Shown here: piece after piece, positions 8,222 through 15,830 of the stretch
How positions within the stretch are numbered: position 1 is the first letter of the stretch
Layout of the letters: every line of letters begins with the position of its first letter
NCBI GenBank assembly: GCA_900770325.1
Contig: CAAGKE010000030.1
Span: 1 to 20,774, forward strand
Source: Lachnospiraceae bacterium
Lineage (GTDB): Bacteria > Bacillota > Clostridia > Lachnospirales > Lachnospiraceae
Direction of reading: 5' to 3'
DNA length: 20,774 nt
Made by a program: the position numbers and the translations under genes
The notes under the pieces: generated by a model
What the model was told of the DNA's origin: nothing
Database searches by the model: none
Seen by the model: the letters and a program-made list of their open reading frames with translations, nothing else

Positions 8222-9619
8222 ATGGAGAAAGAAGTAAAACGCAGAATTCAGCCGACATTCAAATCAAGCCTGATCATAATGATTATTACGGTCGGGCTCC
8301 TGATTTACGGTGTTGCTGTACTTGGACAGAATCCTCATGTGGTTCTGCTGTTCAGCTGTGCAGTGCTGATGATCTATGGAATTCTAATAGGGGTTCCCTG
8401 GAAGGAGATGCGTTCTTCCATCCTGAAGAGCATTTCTGAATCCATTGAAACGATGCTGATCATTTGCCTGATCGGTATCCTTGTCGGGGTGCTGATGGCC
8501 AGTGGAACTGTTCCAACGATCATATATTATGGTTTGAAGATATTCTCTCCTGCTTTCTTTCTGCCATCTGTTTTGTTGCTGTGTGCTTTGATGTCCATTA
8601 CAACCGGCAGCTCCTGGACCACCATCGGAACGATTGGAATTGCCTTTATTGGCATTTCTTATGGGATGAAAATTCCGATTGGAATCACAGCTGGGGCTAT
8701 TGTCTGCGGAGCCTATTTTGGCGATAAGCAGTCTCCGGTTTCGGATTCAACGAACTTTGCGGCAGCTGTTGCTAAAACGGGTTTGTATGATCATACGAGA
8801 TCGATGCTGTGGTCGACGACGCCTGCCTTTATTGTTTCGCTGATCCTGTTTGCGATTATTGGCGCAAGGTATCAGTCTGGAACGGTAGATGTTTCGCAGA
8901 TTGAGACGTTGACCGGCGGGATTTCACAGGTGTTCTGGACCAGTCCGGTATTACTGATCCCGCTTGTTGTAATGATCATCATGATTCTTAAGAAGATGCC
9001 GGCGATTCCGACAATGATGATTGCCATTGGGCTGGCATTGCTTGAGATGGCATTTCTTCAGCATCAGTCTCCTGCCGAAATTCTTCAGTACATGTATTCC
9101 GGATACGCATCGCATACAGGTATTGAAGCAGTGGATCGGCTGCTGACCAGAGGCGGACTGGTCTCAATGACCAGCACCGTTGCATTGATGATGATGTCAT
9201 TGATGATGGCTGGCCTGATGCAGGTGACTTCTGTTATGGATTTGATTCTTTCCAAACTTGGCAAGGTTACCTCGACAAGATTTGGATTGGTTGCGACGAC
9301 ACTGATATCCTGCATTGTTTTGAGCTATTTTGCCTCAGATCCATATCTGGCGATGTTGATACCTGCCAATGTTCTGGGTGAAAAATACGATGAGCAGGGA
9401 CTTGATCGCTCTGTATTGTCACGGACCCTGGAGGATGGAGCAACCATAATCTGTCCGATGGTTCCATGGGGCACGAATGGAATTTACTGCGCAAATGCTC
9501 TGGGTATTTCTGTGGCAACGTATCTTCCGTATTACTTTATGGGCTTTTTGACTCCGGTATTCTCTCTGATTCTTGCGGCATTGAATATCGGCTGTAAAAA
9601 AACTGAAACGGAGGCTTGA
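8222..9619 (+). CDS. nhaC: NhaC-family antiporter, copy 2 (tandem paralogue)
   Basis: The 465-residue membrane protein begins 12 bases after the first NhaC and is clearly its paralogue. It shares TGSSWTTIGTIGIA, YFGDKQSPVSDSTNFAAAVA, SYFASDPYLAMLIPANVLG, GLDRSVLSRTLEDGA and MVPWGTNGIYC at matching positions. No good Shine-Dalgarno precedes the ATG, so it probably depends on translational coupling to the upstream gene. The divergence in the segment after residue 180 and in the C-terminus suggests a distinct substrate or a heteromeric partner rather than a recent duplication. Both copies keep the core motifs and look intact. NhaC-family antiport is known biochemistry; what this copy transports is not deducible here. 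Confidence 0.88.
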   Translation: MEKEVKRRIQPTFKSSLIIMIITVGLLIYGVAVLGQNPHVVLLFSCAVLMIYGILIGVPWKEMRSSILKSISESIETMLIICLIGILVGVLMASGTVPTIIYYGLKIFSPAFFLPSVLLLCALMSITTGSSWTTIGTIGIAFIGISYGMKIPIGITAGAIVCGAYFGDKQSPVSDSTNFAAAVAKTGLYDHTRSMLWSTTPAFIVSLILFAIIGARYQSGTVDVSQIETLTGGISQVFWTSPVLLIPLVVMIIMILKKMPAIPTMMIAIGLALLEMAFLQHQSPAEILQYMYSGYASHTGIEAVDRLLTRGGLVSMTSTVALMMMSLMMAGLMQVTSVMDLILSKLGKVTSTRFGLVATTLISCIVLSYFASDPYLAMLIPANVLGEKYDEQGLDRSVLSRTLEDGATIICPMVPWGTNGIYCANALGISVATYLPYYFMGFLTPVFSLILAALNIGCKKTETEA

Positions 9620-9621
9620 TA

Positions 9622-10899
9622 ATGACGAAATTGAACTTGAAAGAAAAACTTGAAGGAATTGATTCGGACTCGAGCTGGATCGAAGAAACTAAAAAAGAAG
9701 CTTCTGAATTCCAGGTTGGAAAAAGTGAATGGGCGAAAGGCTCCGGCGTTAAGAACGAAGTTGTTTATAAGAAAACATGCGCTGCCGCCGGGGAGATTAT
9801 GTACCATGTACACTTTTGCTTCCGTGACTGGGATCAGTTTGACCAGCAGACTTTCGAGCTGAAAGAACAGCTGGCGGAACGTGGGTTGAAACTTGATCGC
9901 TTTGGCGTCTCAATTGATCCAAGTATGGCTCTTCCAAAAGAGCTCAGAAATGATCATGCAACGCATACTGCTTTGTATTTTTCCGATCAGAGTGACTGGG
10001 ACAAACTTGCCTCGGTGCGTTGCTCGCAGGTTCATCTTGGGGATAACATGATCGGTTCGCCGGCATCCTTTGATTCCTGTGTTCATGCGCTGAAAGCAGG
10101 GATTACGACGATGGGAAACATCTCCCAGTATTTCGGATGGGGTTATCCCGAGTTTCCTGATAACTGTGCGAGAACCAAGGAAACTGTCAAAGCAATTCTC
10201 TGCATGGGAGTACATAAGCCGGAAGGTGCACTGATCCATTCCAATCTTGATGATGGATATGGTGAAAGTACAGAGAATGTTCATGAGCTGCTGGGCATGA
10301 CGTTGATTGAGAAATATATTGTGGAAGATCTCTGCGGTGCTCATCTTGCGCCATCGTTTGGCGATGATTTCCATTCACCTTACAAGCGGCTGATCATGCT
10401 TTCGGCATTGAAACAGATCTATGGTGATGATCTGACTGGCTCCATGTTGTTTACCAACAAGCTTGGAAGAAACCATAAGGATTCGTCGCTTAATGATGCA
10501 CATCTGTTTGACAGTCTGCTGTTTGATATGGCAGGGCAGGTTCATTACAGAACCGGGCATGCCGTGACGGTAATGGCTGATACAGGTTTGCATGAGAAGG
10601 TGACAGTTGAAGAGATCGTAAGAAAGCTCGCTTTGGCAAAAGAAGAGGAAAAATATATTGGTGATGTTCTGAAGCTGATTAACTTTGATGAGATCGATGA
10701 GGCGGCCTCAGTTCAGAAAGAAAATGGAAAACATTTTGCATCGGCGGTTCTTGATGCATTGAGCTCTTATGTAGATATTAAGAATCCATATTCTTTGATG
10801 CTTGCCATTAAAACCATCGGAGTAAAAGATCTTGTGCTTCATTATAGTGATCCGAATGTAGAGAAAATTCCGACAGATTATCATCATTTTGAACACTAA
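9622..10899 (+). CDS. Unrecognised 425-residue protein, probably a cytoplasmic enzyme
   Basis: I do not recognise this family with confidence. The start ATG at 9622 is chosen because GGAGG (9610-9614) sits seven bases upstream; a TTG at 9616 would place the site too close. The protein is soluble, with no signal peptide or membrane helix. Conserved-looking stretches are YHVHFCFRDWDQFD, VHLGDNMIGSPASFDSCVHA, AGITTMGNISQYFGWGYPEF, SNLDDGYGEST and YRTGHAVTVMADTG. The regular alternation of beta-like and helical stretches, with Gly/Asp/His-rich turns, is compatible with a TIM-barrel enzyme. A distant similarity to cobalamin-dependent mutase E-type barrels is possible, but this is only an impression. 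It lies three bases after the second NhaC and 19 before an SDR dehydrogenase, so it probably acts on the same metabolite. Confidence 0.75.
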   Translation: MTKLNLKEKLEGIDSDSSWIEETKKEASEFQVGKSEWAKGSGVKNEVVYKKTCAAAGEIMYHVHFCFRDWDQFDQQTFELKEQLAERGLKLDRFGVSIDPSMALPKELRNDHATHTALYFSDQSDWDKLASVRCSQVHLGDNMIGSPASFDSCVHALKAGITTMGNISQYFGWGYPEFPDNCARTKETVKAILCMGVHKPEGALIHSNLDDGYGESTENVHELLGMTLIEKYIVEDLCGAHLAPSFGDDFHSPYKRLIMLSALKQIYGDDLTGSMLFTNKLGRNHKDSSLNDAHLFDSLLFDMAGQVHYRTGHAVTVMADTGLHEKVTVEEIVRKLALAKEEEKYIGDVLKLINFDEIDEAASVQKENGKHFASAVLDALSSYVDIKNPYSLMLAIKTIGVKDLVLHYSDPNVEKIPTDYHHFEH

Positions 10900-10918
10900 G
10901 GAGATTGGAGATTAAACT

Positions 10919-11665
10919 ATGGAGAATATTTTTGATGGAAAGGTTGCTGTTGTCACCGGCGCTGGTCGTGGCATCGGCGCAGTGATTGCGGAAACATTTG
11001 CGTCTAAGGGGGCGGATATTGCCATTGTTGATCTGAAAGTTGATGAGAATTTTGAAGTTGTAAAGAATATCCAGGCGATGGGGAGAAAATGCTGGACTTA
11101 TGTATGTGATCTTACAAATGTCGAGCAGATCCAGACAACGGTAAAGGCAATCGTTAAGGATGCAGGAAAGATCGACTTTCTGATCAATAATGCCGGAGCT
11201 TATCCTGCTAAGGGCGTGCTTGAAGCAGATGAAAAGCATTTCGATTTCTGCATAAATGTCAACCTGAAGAGCGCATTCTTCATGACACAGGCGGTAGTGA
11301 AGGAAAGTATGCTTCCGAATCATTATGGAAAGATCGTTAACATATCTTCTTCGGATGGCAAGATGCCTGGAAAAGGCGTTGCCTGCTATGGAGCAGCCAA
11401 GGCTGGCCTGATCAGTATTACAAAGTCGTATGCGCTCGAGCTTTCCGGGACTGGAATCAATTGCAATGCTATCGCAGCTGGCTGGGTTGAATCTGCTGCA
11501 GTTCTTGCTGGTGATCGCTGGAAAGAAGCAATCAAGACAATCCCTTGTGGACGTCTTGGGAAGCTGTCTGAAATCGGTGAATCTGCTGCTTTCTTATGTC
11601 AGGATAATGTCTCATTCATTAATGGCGAAATCCTTGATGTAAACGGCGGCTCGCTGATGGATTGA
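10919..11665 (+). CDS. SDR-family NAD(P)-dependent oxidoreductase (FabG-like)
   Basis: This 248-residue classical short-chain dehydrogenase has the cofactor motif TGAGRGIG (13-20), DL in the adenine-binding region (near 39-40; VDLK), NNAG (90-93), a catalytic Ser in NISSSDG (about 143), Tyr157 and Lys161 in YGAAK, and the usual FLCQDNVSFINGEILDVNGG end. The acidic residue at the end of beta-2 (IVDLK) favours NAD(H) over NADP(H). TTGGAG provides the ribosome binding site. It is the last gene of the LysR/NhaC operon and is followed by a strong terminator. In this context it more likely oxidises a hydroxy acid, polyol or similar catabolic intermediate than serves fatty acid synthesis. The substrate is not identifiable by eye. 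Confidence 0.92.
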   Translation: MENIFDGKVAVVTGAGRGIGAVIAETFASKGADIAIVDLKVDENFEVVKNIQAMGRKCWTYVCDLTNVEQIQTTVKAIVKDAGKIDFLINNAGAYPAKGVLEADEKHFDFCINVNLKSAFFMTQAVVKESMLPNHYGKIVNISSSDGKMPGKGVACYGAAKAGLISITKSYALELSGTGINCNAIAAGWVESAAVLAGDRWKEAIKTIPCGRLGKLSEIGESAAFLCQDNVSFINGEILDVNGGSLMD

Positions 11666-11723
11666 TTGTACCAAAATCATTATTATCCCATAAGCCGCTT
11701 TCTATAGAAGTTTTTCACAATAT

Positions 11724-11769
11724 GGCCTTGGAAGTCAAAAGTCAGTATTCTTTGACACCAAGGCCTTTT
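11724..11769 (+). terminator. Strong rho-independent terminator of the NhaC/SDR operon
   Basis: GGCCTTGG (11724-11731) pairs with CCAAGGCC (11758-11765), and an inner GTCAAA/TTTGAC pair extends the stem around a loop near AGTCAGTATT. TTTTG follows directly. It lies 58 bases after the SDR stop codon. The near-symmetric stem could also stop transcription from the other strand. Confidence 0.82.
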
Positions 11770-11875
11770 GTTTGTTCGAGAAATAATTGCTGCCTATGGA
11801 GGCGAAAGCTGCCTTCAACTTCATTTGAAAATGAACGTTGCTTACTGATAATGGCTTTGACCATTTTGAAAAGAA

Positions 11876-11938
11876 TTGAGAAAGTCGGGTTCTGCTAAAA
11901 TACGCATATACCGTCTTTTGAAAAGGGTGGTGATAATT
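11876..11938 (+). promoter_or_regulatory. Putative promoter and ribosome binding site of the PRD regulator
   Basis: TAAAAT at 11896-11901 is preceded by TG one base upstream (TGCTAAAAT), an extended -10. A TTGAGA lies at 11876-11881, but the 14-base spacing is short, so the extended -10 would carry the activity. An AAGGGTGGTGAT stretch just before the ATG at 11941 is the ribosome binding site. The rest of the gap from 11770 shows no further gene. Confidence 0.45.
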
Positions 11939-11940
11939 AT

Positions 11941-13953
11941 ATGAGATTAGATCAACATGATAGATTGGTCGCAGTTATTAATCTATTTATAACAAATAAG
12001 GCTTATCTCTCGGTAGAAGAGATCAGTGGGTGTTTAAACATTTCAAAGAGGAATGTTTACTATACTCTGGATGAAATTAATACCATTTTAGAGCATTCTA
12101 AGGTTTCCAAAATTCATTCCATTTATGGAAAAGGAATGTTTATTGATGAAAATCAGAAAAATGTTCTTTCGAAATATTCTCCTAAAAATACGTTGAAGCA
12201 GATCTGTTCATTAACACAAGAAGAAAGACTGGCGTGTTATTACTGTGAAATGTTTAATAATGCCAATTCCTTTGACATTCATGATTTCGACGAACTATTA
12301 AAGGTAAGCCGTTATACGGTTATTAACGATATTAACGAATTAAAAAGTAAGTTGTCATCATACCACCTTGAAATAAAATTTACACGGGAAAAAGGGTACC
12401 GAATTGTTGGCAATGAACTGAATAGAAGAAGAGGCTTTTTGAACTTTTTTGGCTCTCTATATTCTTCAATAGTTCAGGAACCGGACATGTTTAGCAGATT
12501 TAGTTTTTATACGAAGCCAATTATCCAAAAATATCAAATATTAAAGACAATAGAAAACAGCAAATATGCATACTATGACAGTTCTCTTCTTTCGATAGCT
12601 TATTTGATCGCATATATTGCAAAGAAGAACAATGATCCAATTTGTTTTTCACTTGATTCTCAAGAACAAAAAATGATTGAGGATAGTCATGAGCAGCAGT
12701 TCGTTTCCAAACATTTTCCACAACTGATAGGTGATGAATTTAATTACATTACTCTCTTGTTGTACTGCTCCAGGATTAACCAGCGTTGTGAAAGCGTAAT
12801 TGAAAATAAAATCATTGTCGTAACGAAGCAGATGGAAAACCTGTTTTATGTTCTGACCGCAATCAAAACTGACGATGCAGAGTTTACAGAGAGTTTAGCC
12901 ACTCATCTCGAAACAGCATTTTTAAGGATGAAATACGGAATTTCCATAGACAATCCTTTATTGGAAGAAATTAAGCAGCGTTACTCATTATTCTATGGAG
13001 TTGTGGAAAATGTTGTTGCCCCTTTGGAAGATATGGTTGGGGGACCTATTAATGAAAGTGAAATTGGTTTCATTACATTATATTTTGCTGGTAAAGCAAG
13101 GGAAAAAGAGCATATAGTTCAACAAGTCTCAGTAATTGCAATTTGCTTAAATGGTTTATCAACCTCTTATCTATTAAAGCGAGAAATCGAAAATCTGGAT
13201 TCGAGAATAAATGTTCAATCATGTATCAGCCTGAATGAGTATGATCATGGGAATTATCATGCCGATATTATCTTGACTACGGTTCCAATAAATTCAATTG
13301 ATAATGAACGAATAATTCAAATCCATCCAATACTGACAATGGAAGATAAGATTGCAGTTGAAAATGCAGTCAATCAGATCATTTTTCATAATTCCCCAAT
13401 ACCTACATATTCAAAGATTGTTAATACAATTCGGCCTTATGTCGAAAGCAGTCAAATTGATCGTGTCGAGAGCGACTTAAAGCAGGTCTATAAAGTTGGC
13501 GGAAGCGCAAATCTAATTGATGTTTTCAGACCGGAATTTGTTCAGATAGAAGAAGAAAAAGAGGATGACTGGGAAAAACTATTGTTTATCGTAGGCAAAC
13601 CACTAATTGAAAATGGCTATATTGGCGAAGATTATATTCAAGAATTGATAAGTAACATAAAAACTTATGGGAGTTACATGACCTATCATAATGGTTACCT
13701 GTTAGGCCATGCATCCATGGAAAAAGCTAAAAGACTTGGATTGTCATACCTGCATCTCAGATATCCAGTTCAAATAATGGAAAACAAAATTCATCATATC
13801 TTACTGCTCACACCTGTAGATAGTTTTAGTCATGTGAACATTTCATATAAACTATCTGATCTTTTTGATGACGATAAGATCGAGCGCACAATTAATAAAG
13901 CAGCAACTACTGCTGAAATATTTGAGATTGTTGAAAATAAAGTGTTTGAGTGA
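11941..13953 (+). CDS. BglG/MtlR-type PRD-containing PTS transcriptional activator
   Basis: The 670-residue modular regulator has two N-terminal helix-turn-helix domains (about 8-60 with EEISGCLNISKRNVYYTLDE, and about 95-160 with KVSRYTVINDINELKS), two PTS regulation domains (about 200-300 and 310-400), an EIIB-like domain starting at Cys402 (ICLNGLSTSYLL) and an EIIA-like domain (about 520-668) with His590 in GYLLGHAS. This is the known MtlR/LicR-type layout, which activates PTS operons according to phosphorylation state. Oddly, PRD1 seems to lack both usual histidines (LIAYIA and ITLLLY appear at their places). PRD2 keeps His322 (ATHLET) but has Tyr381 where LHF is usual. Control may therefore rest on His322, Cys402 and His590. 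It precedes the PTS/Trp-like operon on the same strand and is its likely activator. Confidence 0.9.
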   Translation: MRLDQHDRLVAVINLFITNKAYLSVEEISGCLNISKRNVYYTLDEINTILEHSKVSKIHSIYGKGMFIDENQKNVLSKYSPKNTLKQICSLTQEERLACYYCEMFNNANSFDIHDFDELLKVSRYTVINDINELKSKLSSYHLEIKFTREKGYRIVGNELNRRRGFLNFFGSLYSSIVQEPDMFSRFSFYTKPIIQKYQILKTIENSKYAYYDSSLLSIAYLIAYIAKKNNDPICFSLDSQEQKMIEDSHEQQFVSKHFPQLIGDEFNYITLLLYCSRINQRCESVIENKIIVVTKQMENLFYVLTAIKTDDAEFTESLATHLETAFLRMKYGISIDNPLLEEIKQRYSLFYGVVENVVAPLEDMVGGPINESEIGFITLYFAGKAREKEHIVQQVSVIAICLNGLSTSYLLKREIENLDSRINVQSCISLNEYDHGNYHADIILTTVPINSIDNERIIQIHPILTMEDKIAVENAVNQIIFHNSPIPTYSKIVNTIRPYVESSQIDRVESDLKQVYKVGGSANLIDVFRPEFVQIEEEKEDDWEKLLFIVGKPLIENGYIGEDYIQELISNIKTYGSYMTYHNGYLLGHASMEKAKRLGLSYLHLRYPVQIMENKIHHILLLTPVDSFSHVNISYKLSDLFDDDKIERTINKAATTAEIFEIVENKVFE

Positions 13954-14201
13954 GAAACGCATACGTCGGATGTGCGGACCAGGATCGATGGTTAAAAGTG
14001 GTACCGTAGGAAGACATCGATGGAGCGATGCCAATAATGCCGACGCGTTGCACCCGAATTTCCGCTGTTTACGGGAAGGAATAATTAGGAAAATTGCACA
14101 AATAAAGTTGCAAGAATACTTGTTGGTTATGTTTTTTCTTTGACCTATATTGCGAGTAGTGAAGAAGCATCAACAACTCATAATAAGGGGAGGTAAAGAA
14201 A
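13954..14201 (+). promoter_or_regulatory. 248-base gap with a possible structured leader and promoter of the PTS operon
   Basis: No gene is visible here. CGTCGG at 13964-13969 pairs with CCGACG at 14040-14045 and encloses further pairing, including CATCG-ATGGAG-CGATG at 14015-14030 and two copies of ATCGATGG. A sigma70-like promoter can be proposed as TTGGTT (14123-14128), a 17-base spacer and TATATT (14146-14151). The AAGGGGAGG ribosome binding site of EIIC ends the gap. If transcripts from the regulator read through, the paired region could act as a leader or attenuator, but there is no T-run for a terminator. Pairing is seen; function is inferred. Confidence 0.35.
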
Positions 14202-15449
14202 ATGGCATTATTGAATTGGTATTCTTCATTATCTGCCGCAGTCATGATTATGATTGGCATTTTCCTTGTCGGCTTAATCCTGGCTCGATTAAAACCTATG
14301 GCTGCTCTTAAAGCTGCAATTTATGTGGCTGGGGGAATCATCGGATTGAATACAATGGTCGGAATGTTTGCGGGAGCGGCTGTGCCTGTGATTTCAGACA
14401 TTATCCAGAATATGGGGCTTAGCCTGGATATCATTGACCTGGGGGTTGGATCGTCGCAATCTTATGTAATTTTCCCGCTTCCTTTTTACTCAGTTCTATT
14501 ACTTGTAGGACTGCTGGTAAATATTGCAATGATACTTCTCAATTTCACGAATACATTTGACGTTGATATTTTCAATTATTACGTATTTGCCCTGTCTTCA
14601 GCATATGTCTATGCAGAGACAAAAAACGTCGCTCTATCTATTATTGCATTTGTTATTACAGAAATTATCATATTAAAGTTTGCGGATTTAACAGCGCCGG
14701 CAATTCAGAAAGCATATGGTCTTGACGGTGTTTCAATTCCTCATGGGAATGCTGTTGTTTATGCTCCTGTTGGAATGCTCGTAAACTGGATCATTGAAAA
14801 GATCCCTGGGCTGCGCGATATTAACTGGAATCCAGATACAATTTCCGAAAAATTTGGTGGTCTTGTAGAGCCGTCTTTGATTGGATTCGTCATGGGTATC
14901 GTTTTTGGAATTATTGATCACCAATCCGTAGGGAGCACTTTGAATCTGGCAGTAACCATTGCAGCTTTCATGATCATTTTCCCGAAGGTTCTAAATGTTC
15001 TTATTGAAGGAATTACTCCGGTTGCCGATGGCATGCGGGAACATTCAGAAAAATACTTCCACAGACAGTTAAATATCGGACTTGATGCAGCAGTCCTTGT
15101 TGGTATGCCTGATGTTATGGCTACTGGTATTCTTCTTGTTCCGGTTGTGATCTTACTCGCTTTGATTCTCCCGGGAAATCGAGTAATGCCTCTGGCTGAT
15201 CTCGCAATAGCCTGCCCGTTCCTGGTTTCATGCGCTATGCCGTATTGCAAAAAGAATATTTTCAGAGGATTCCTTGCAGGAATCGTCGTATTCATCATTG
15301 CTCTTTACGTTTGCACTTGGACTGGGCCGTTATATACACAGGCGGCAGCTTTGAATGGAACACCGTTTGAATCATTATCAACTTCGCTTGGCGTAGGCTC
15401 CACCTATGTGTCAGCAATTATCGCCTGGATCTTTAAACTATTTGCCTGA
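14202..15449 (+). CDS. PTS system galactitol-type EIIC component
   Basis: The 415-residue polytopic membrane permease (about 9-11 segments) matches the galactitol (EIIC-GAT/GatC) family. It has LARLKPMAALKAAIYVAGGI near the N-terminus, VGSSQSYVIFPLPFYS, NFTNTFDVDIFNYYVFA, FADLTAPAIQKAYGLDGVSI followed by PHGN, and FGIIDHQS. Family members form the translocation channel and pass substrate to the phosphorylated EIIB; known substrates are galactitol and other polyols or pentitols. It has a near-ideal GGGGAGG ribosome binding site. Its own EIIB follows after a 70-base gap, whereas the EIIA is four genes later, after a block of TrpB/TrpA-like genes. The usual polyol-phosphate dehydrogenases and tagatose-phosphate aldolase are absent from the operon, so galactitol itself is unlikely to be the substrate. 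Confidence 0.9.
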   Translation: MALLNWYSSLSAAVMIMIGIFLVGLILARLKPMAALKAAIYVAGGIIGLNTMVGMFAGAAVPVISDIIQNMGLSLDIIDLGVGSSQSYVIFPLPFYSVLLLVGLLVNIAMILLNFTNTFDVDIFNYYVFALSSAYVYAETKNVALSIIAFVITEIIILKFADLTAPAIQKAYGLDGVSIPHGNAVVYAPVGMLVNWIIEKIPGLRDINWNPDTISEKFGGLVEPSLIGFVMGIVFGIIDHQSVGSTLNLAVTIAAFMIIFPKVLNVLIEGITPVADGMREHSEKYFHRQLNIGLDAAVLVGMPDVMATGILLVPVVILLALILPGNRVMPLADLAIACPFLVSCAMPYCKKNIFRGFLAGIVVFIIALYVCTWTGPLYTQAAALNGTPFESLSTSLGVGSTYVSAIIAWIFKLFA

Positions 15450-15472
15450 TTGTTATTGAAATGAGAAAACAG

Positions 15473-15492
15473 GGGGGCCAACTTGTGCCCCC
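15473..15492 (+). promoter_or_regulatory. Intercistronic GC hairpin between EIIC and EIIB
   Basis: GGGGGC pairs perfectly with GCCCCC around the loop CAACTTGT. It lies 23 bases after the EIIC stop and 27 before the EIIB start. No T-tract follows (CCTATAAATG), so it is more likely an mRNA-stabilising or processing hairpin than a terminator. Such an element could set different levels of the membrane permease and the downstream soluble proteins. Confidence 0.5.
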
Positions 15493-15519
15493 TATAAATG
15501 AAATTAGGAGAGTGAAATT

Positions 15520-15813
15520 ATGAACACAGAAGGTAAGAAAAGAATATTGGTTGCTTGTGGTACAGGTGGCGTGACTTCTAAAAACATTGCCATGAAAATT
15601 GAGAAATATCTTAAGGAGCAGAATATTCCGTGTACGGTTGGAACATGCAAGGTGATTGAAGTGAGGTCCATGGCTGAGTCTTTGCATCCTGATCTATTTG
15701 TATCAGCTACGCAGCTTCCTGATACCGGAATTCCTACGGTTAAAGCGACTGCAATATTGACTGGAGTGGGAGTCGATAAGGTTTACAAAGAAATATTGGA
15801 AAAGCTGAAATAA
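15520..15813 (+). CDS. PTS system galactitol-type EIIB component
   Basis: This 97-residue protein has the full size of a GatB-like EIIB. The phosphoryl-acceptor Cys13 sits in ILVACGTGGVTS, a P-loop-like active-site loop typical of the galactitol/lactose-type EIIB fold. The rest (TVGTCKVIEVRSMAE, PDLFVSATQLPD, PTVKATAILTGVGVDKV) follows the expected beta/alpha pattern. It would take phosphate from EIIA His69 and give it to the sugar bound by EIIC. A TTAGGAGAG ribosome binding site precedes the ATG. The TrpB-like gene follows after 17 bases, so the transporter and the Trp-like block are on one transcript. Confidence 0.92.
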   Translation: MNTEGKKRILVACGTGGVTSKNIAMKIEKYLKEQNIPCTVGTCKVIEVRSMAESLHPDLFVSATQLPDTGIPTVKATAILTGVGVDKVYKEILEKLK

Positions 15814-15830
15814 CAATTCAGGTAATAGAC

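Noticed and set aside
8212..8727. Alternative-frame open frames inside the second NhaC gene
   Set aside because: The overlapping 465-residue frame has clear NhaC motifs throughout; the shifted products have no membrane pattern or known motif.
9616..9621. TTG at 9616 as the start of the unrecognised 425-residue protein
   Set aside because: The GGAGG at 9610-9614 is ideally spaced for the ATG at 9622 and too close to 9616.
14001..14020. T-box-like motif (AGTGGTACCGTAGG) before the PTS operon
   Set aside because: It resembles the T-box core TGGNACCGCG, but no aminoacyl-tRNA or amino-acid gene follows at the right place, and no specifier stem or T-tract terminator is visible.
15473..15492. Terminator between EIIC and EIIB
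   Set aside because: The stem is strong, but no T-run follows, and stopping transcription here would separate EIIC from its EIIB.
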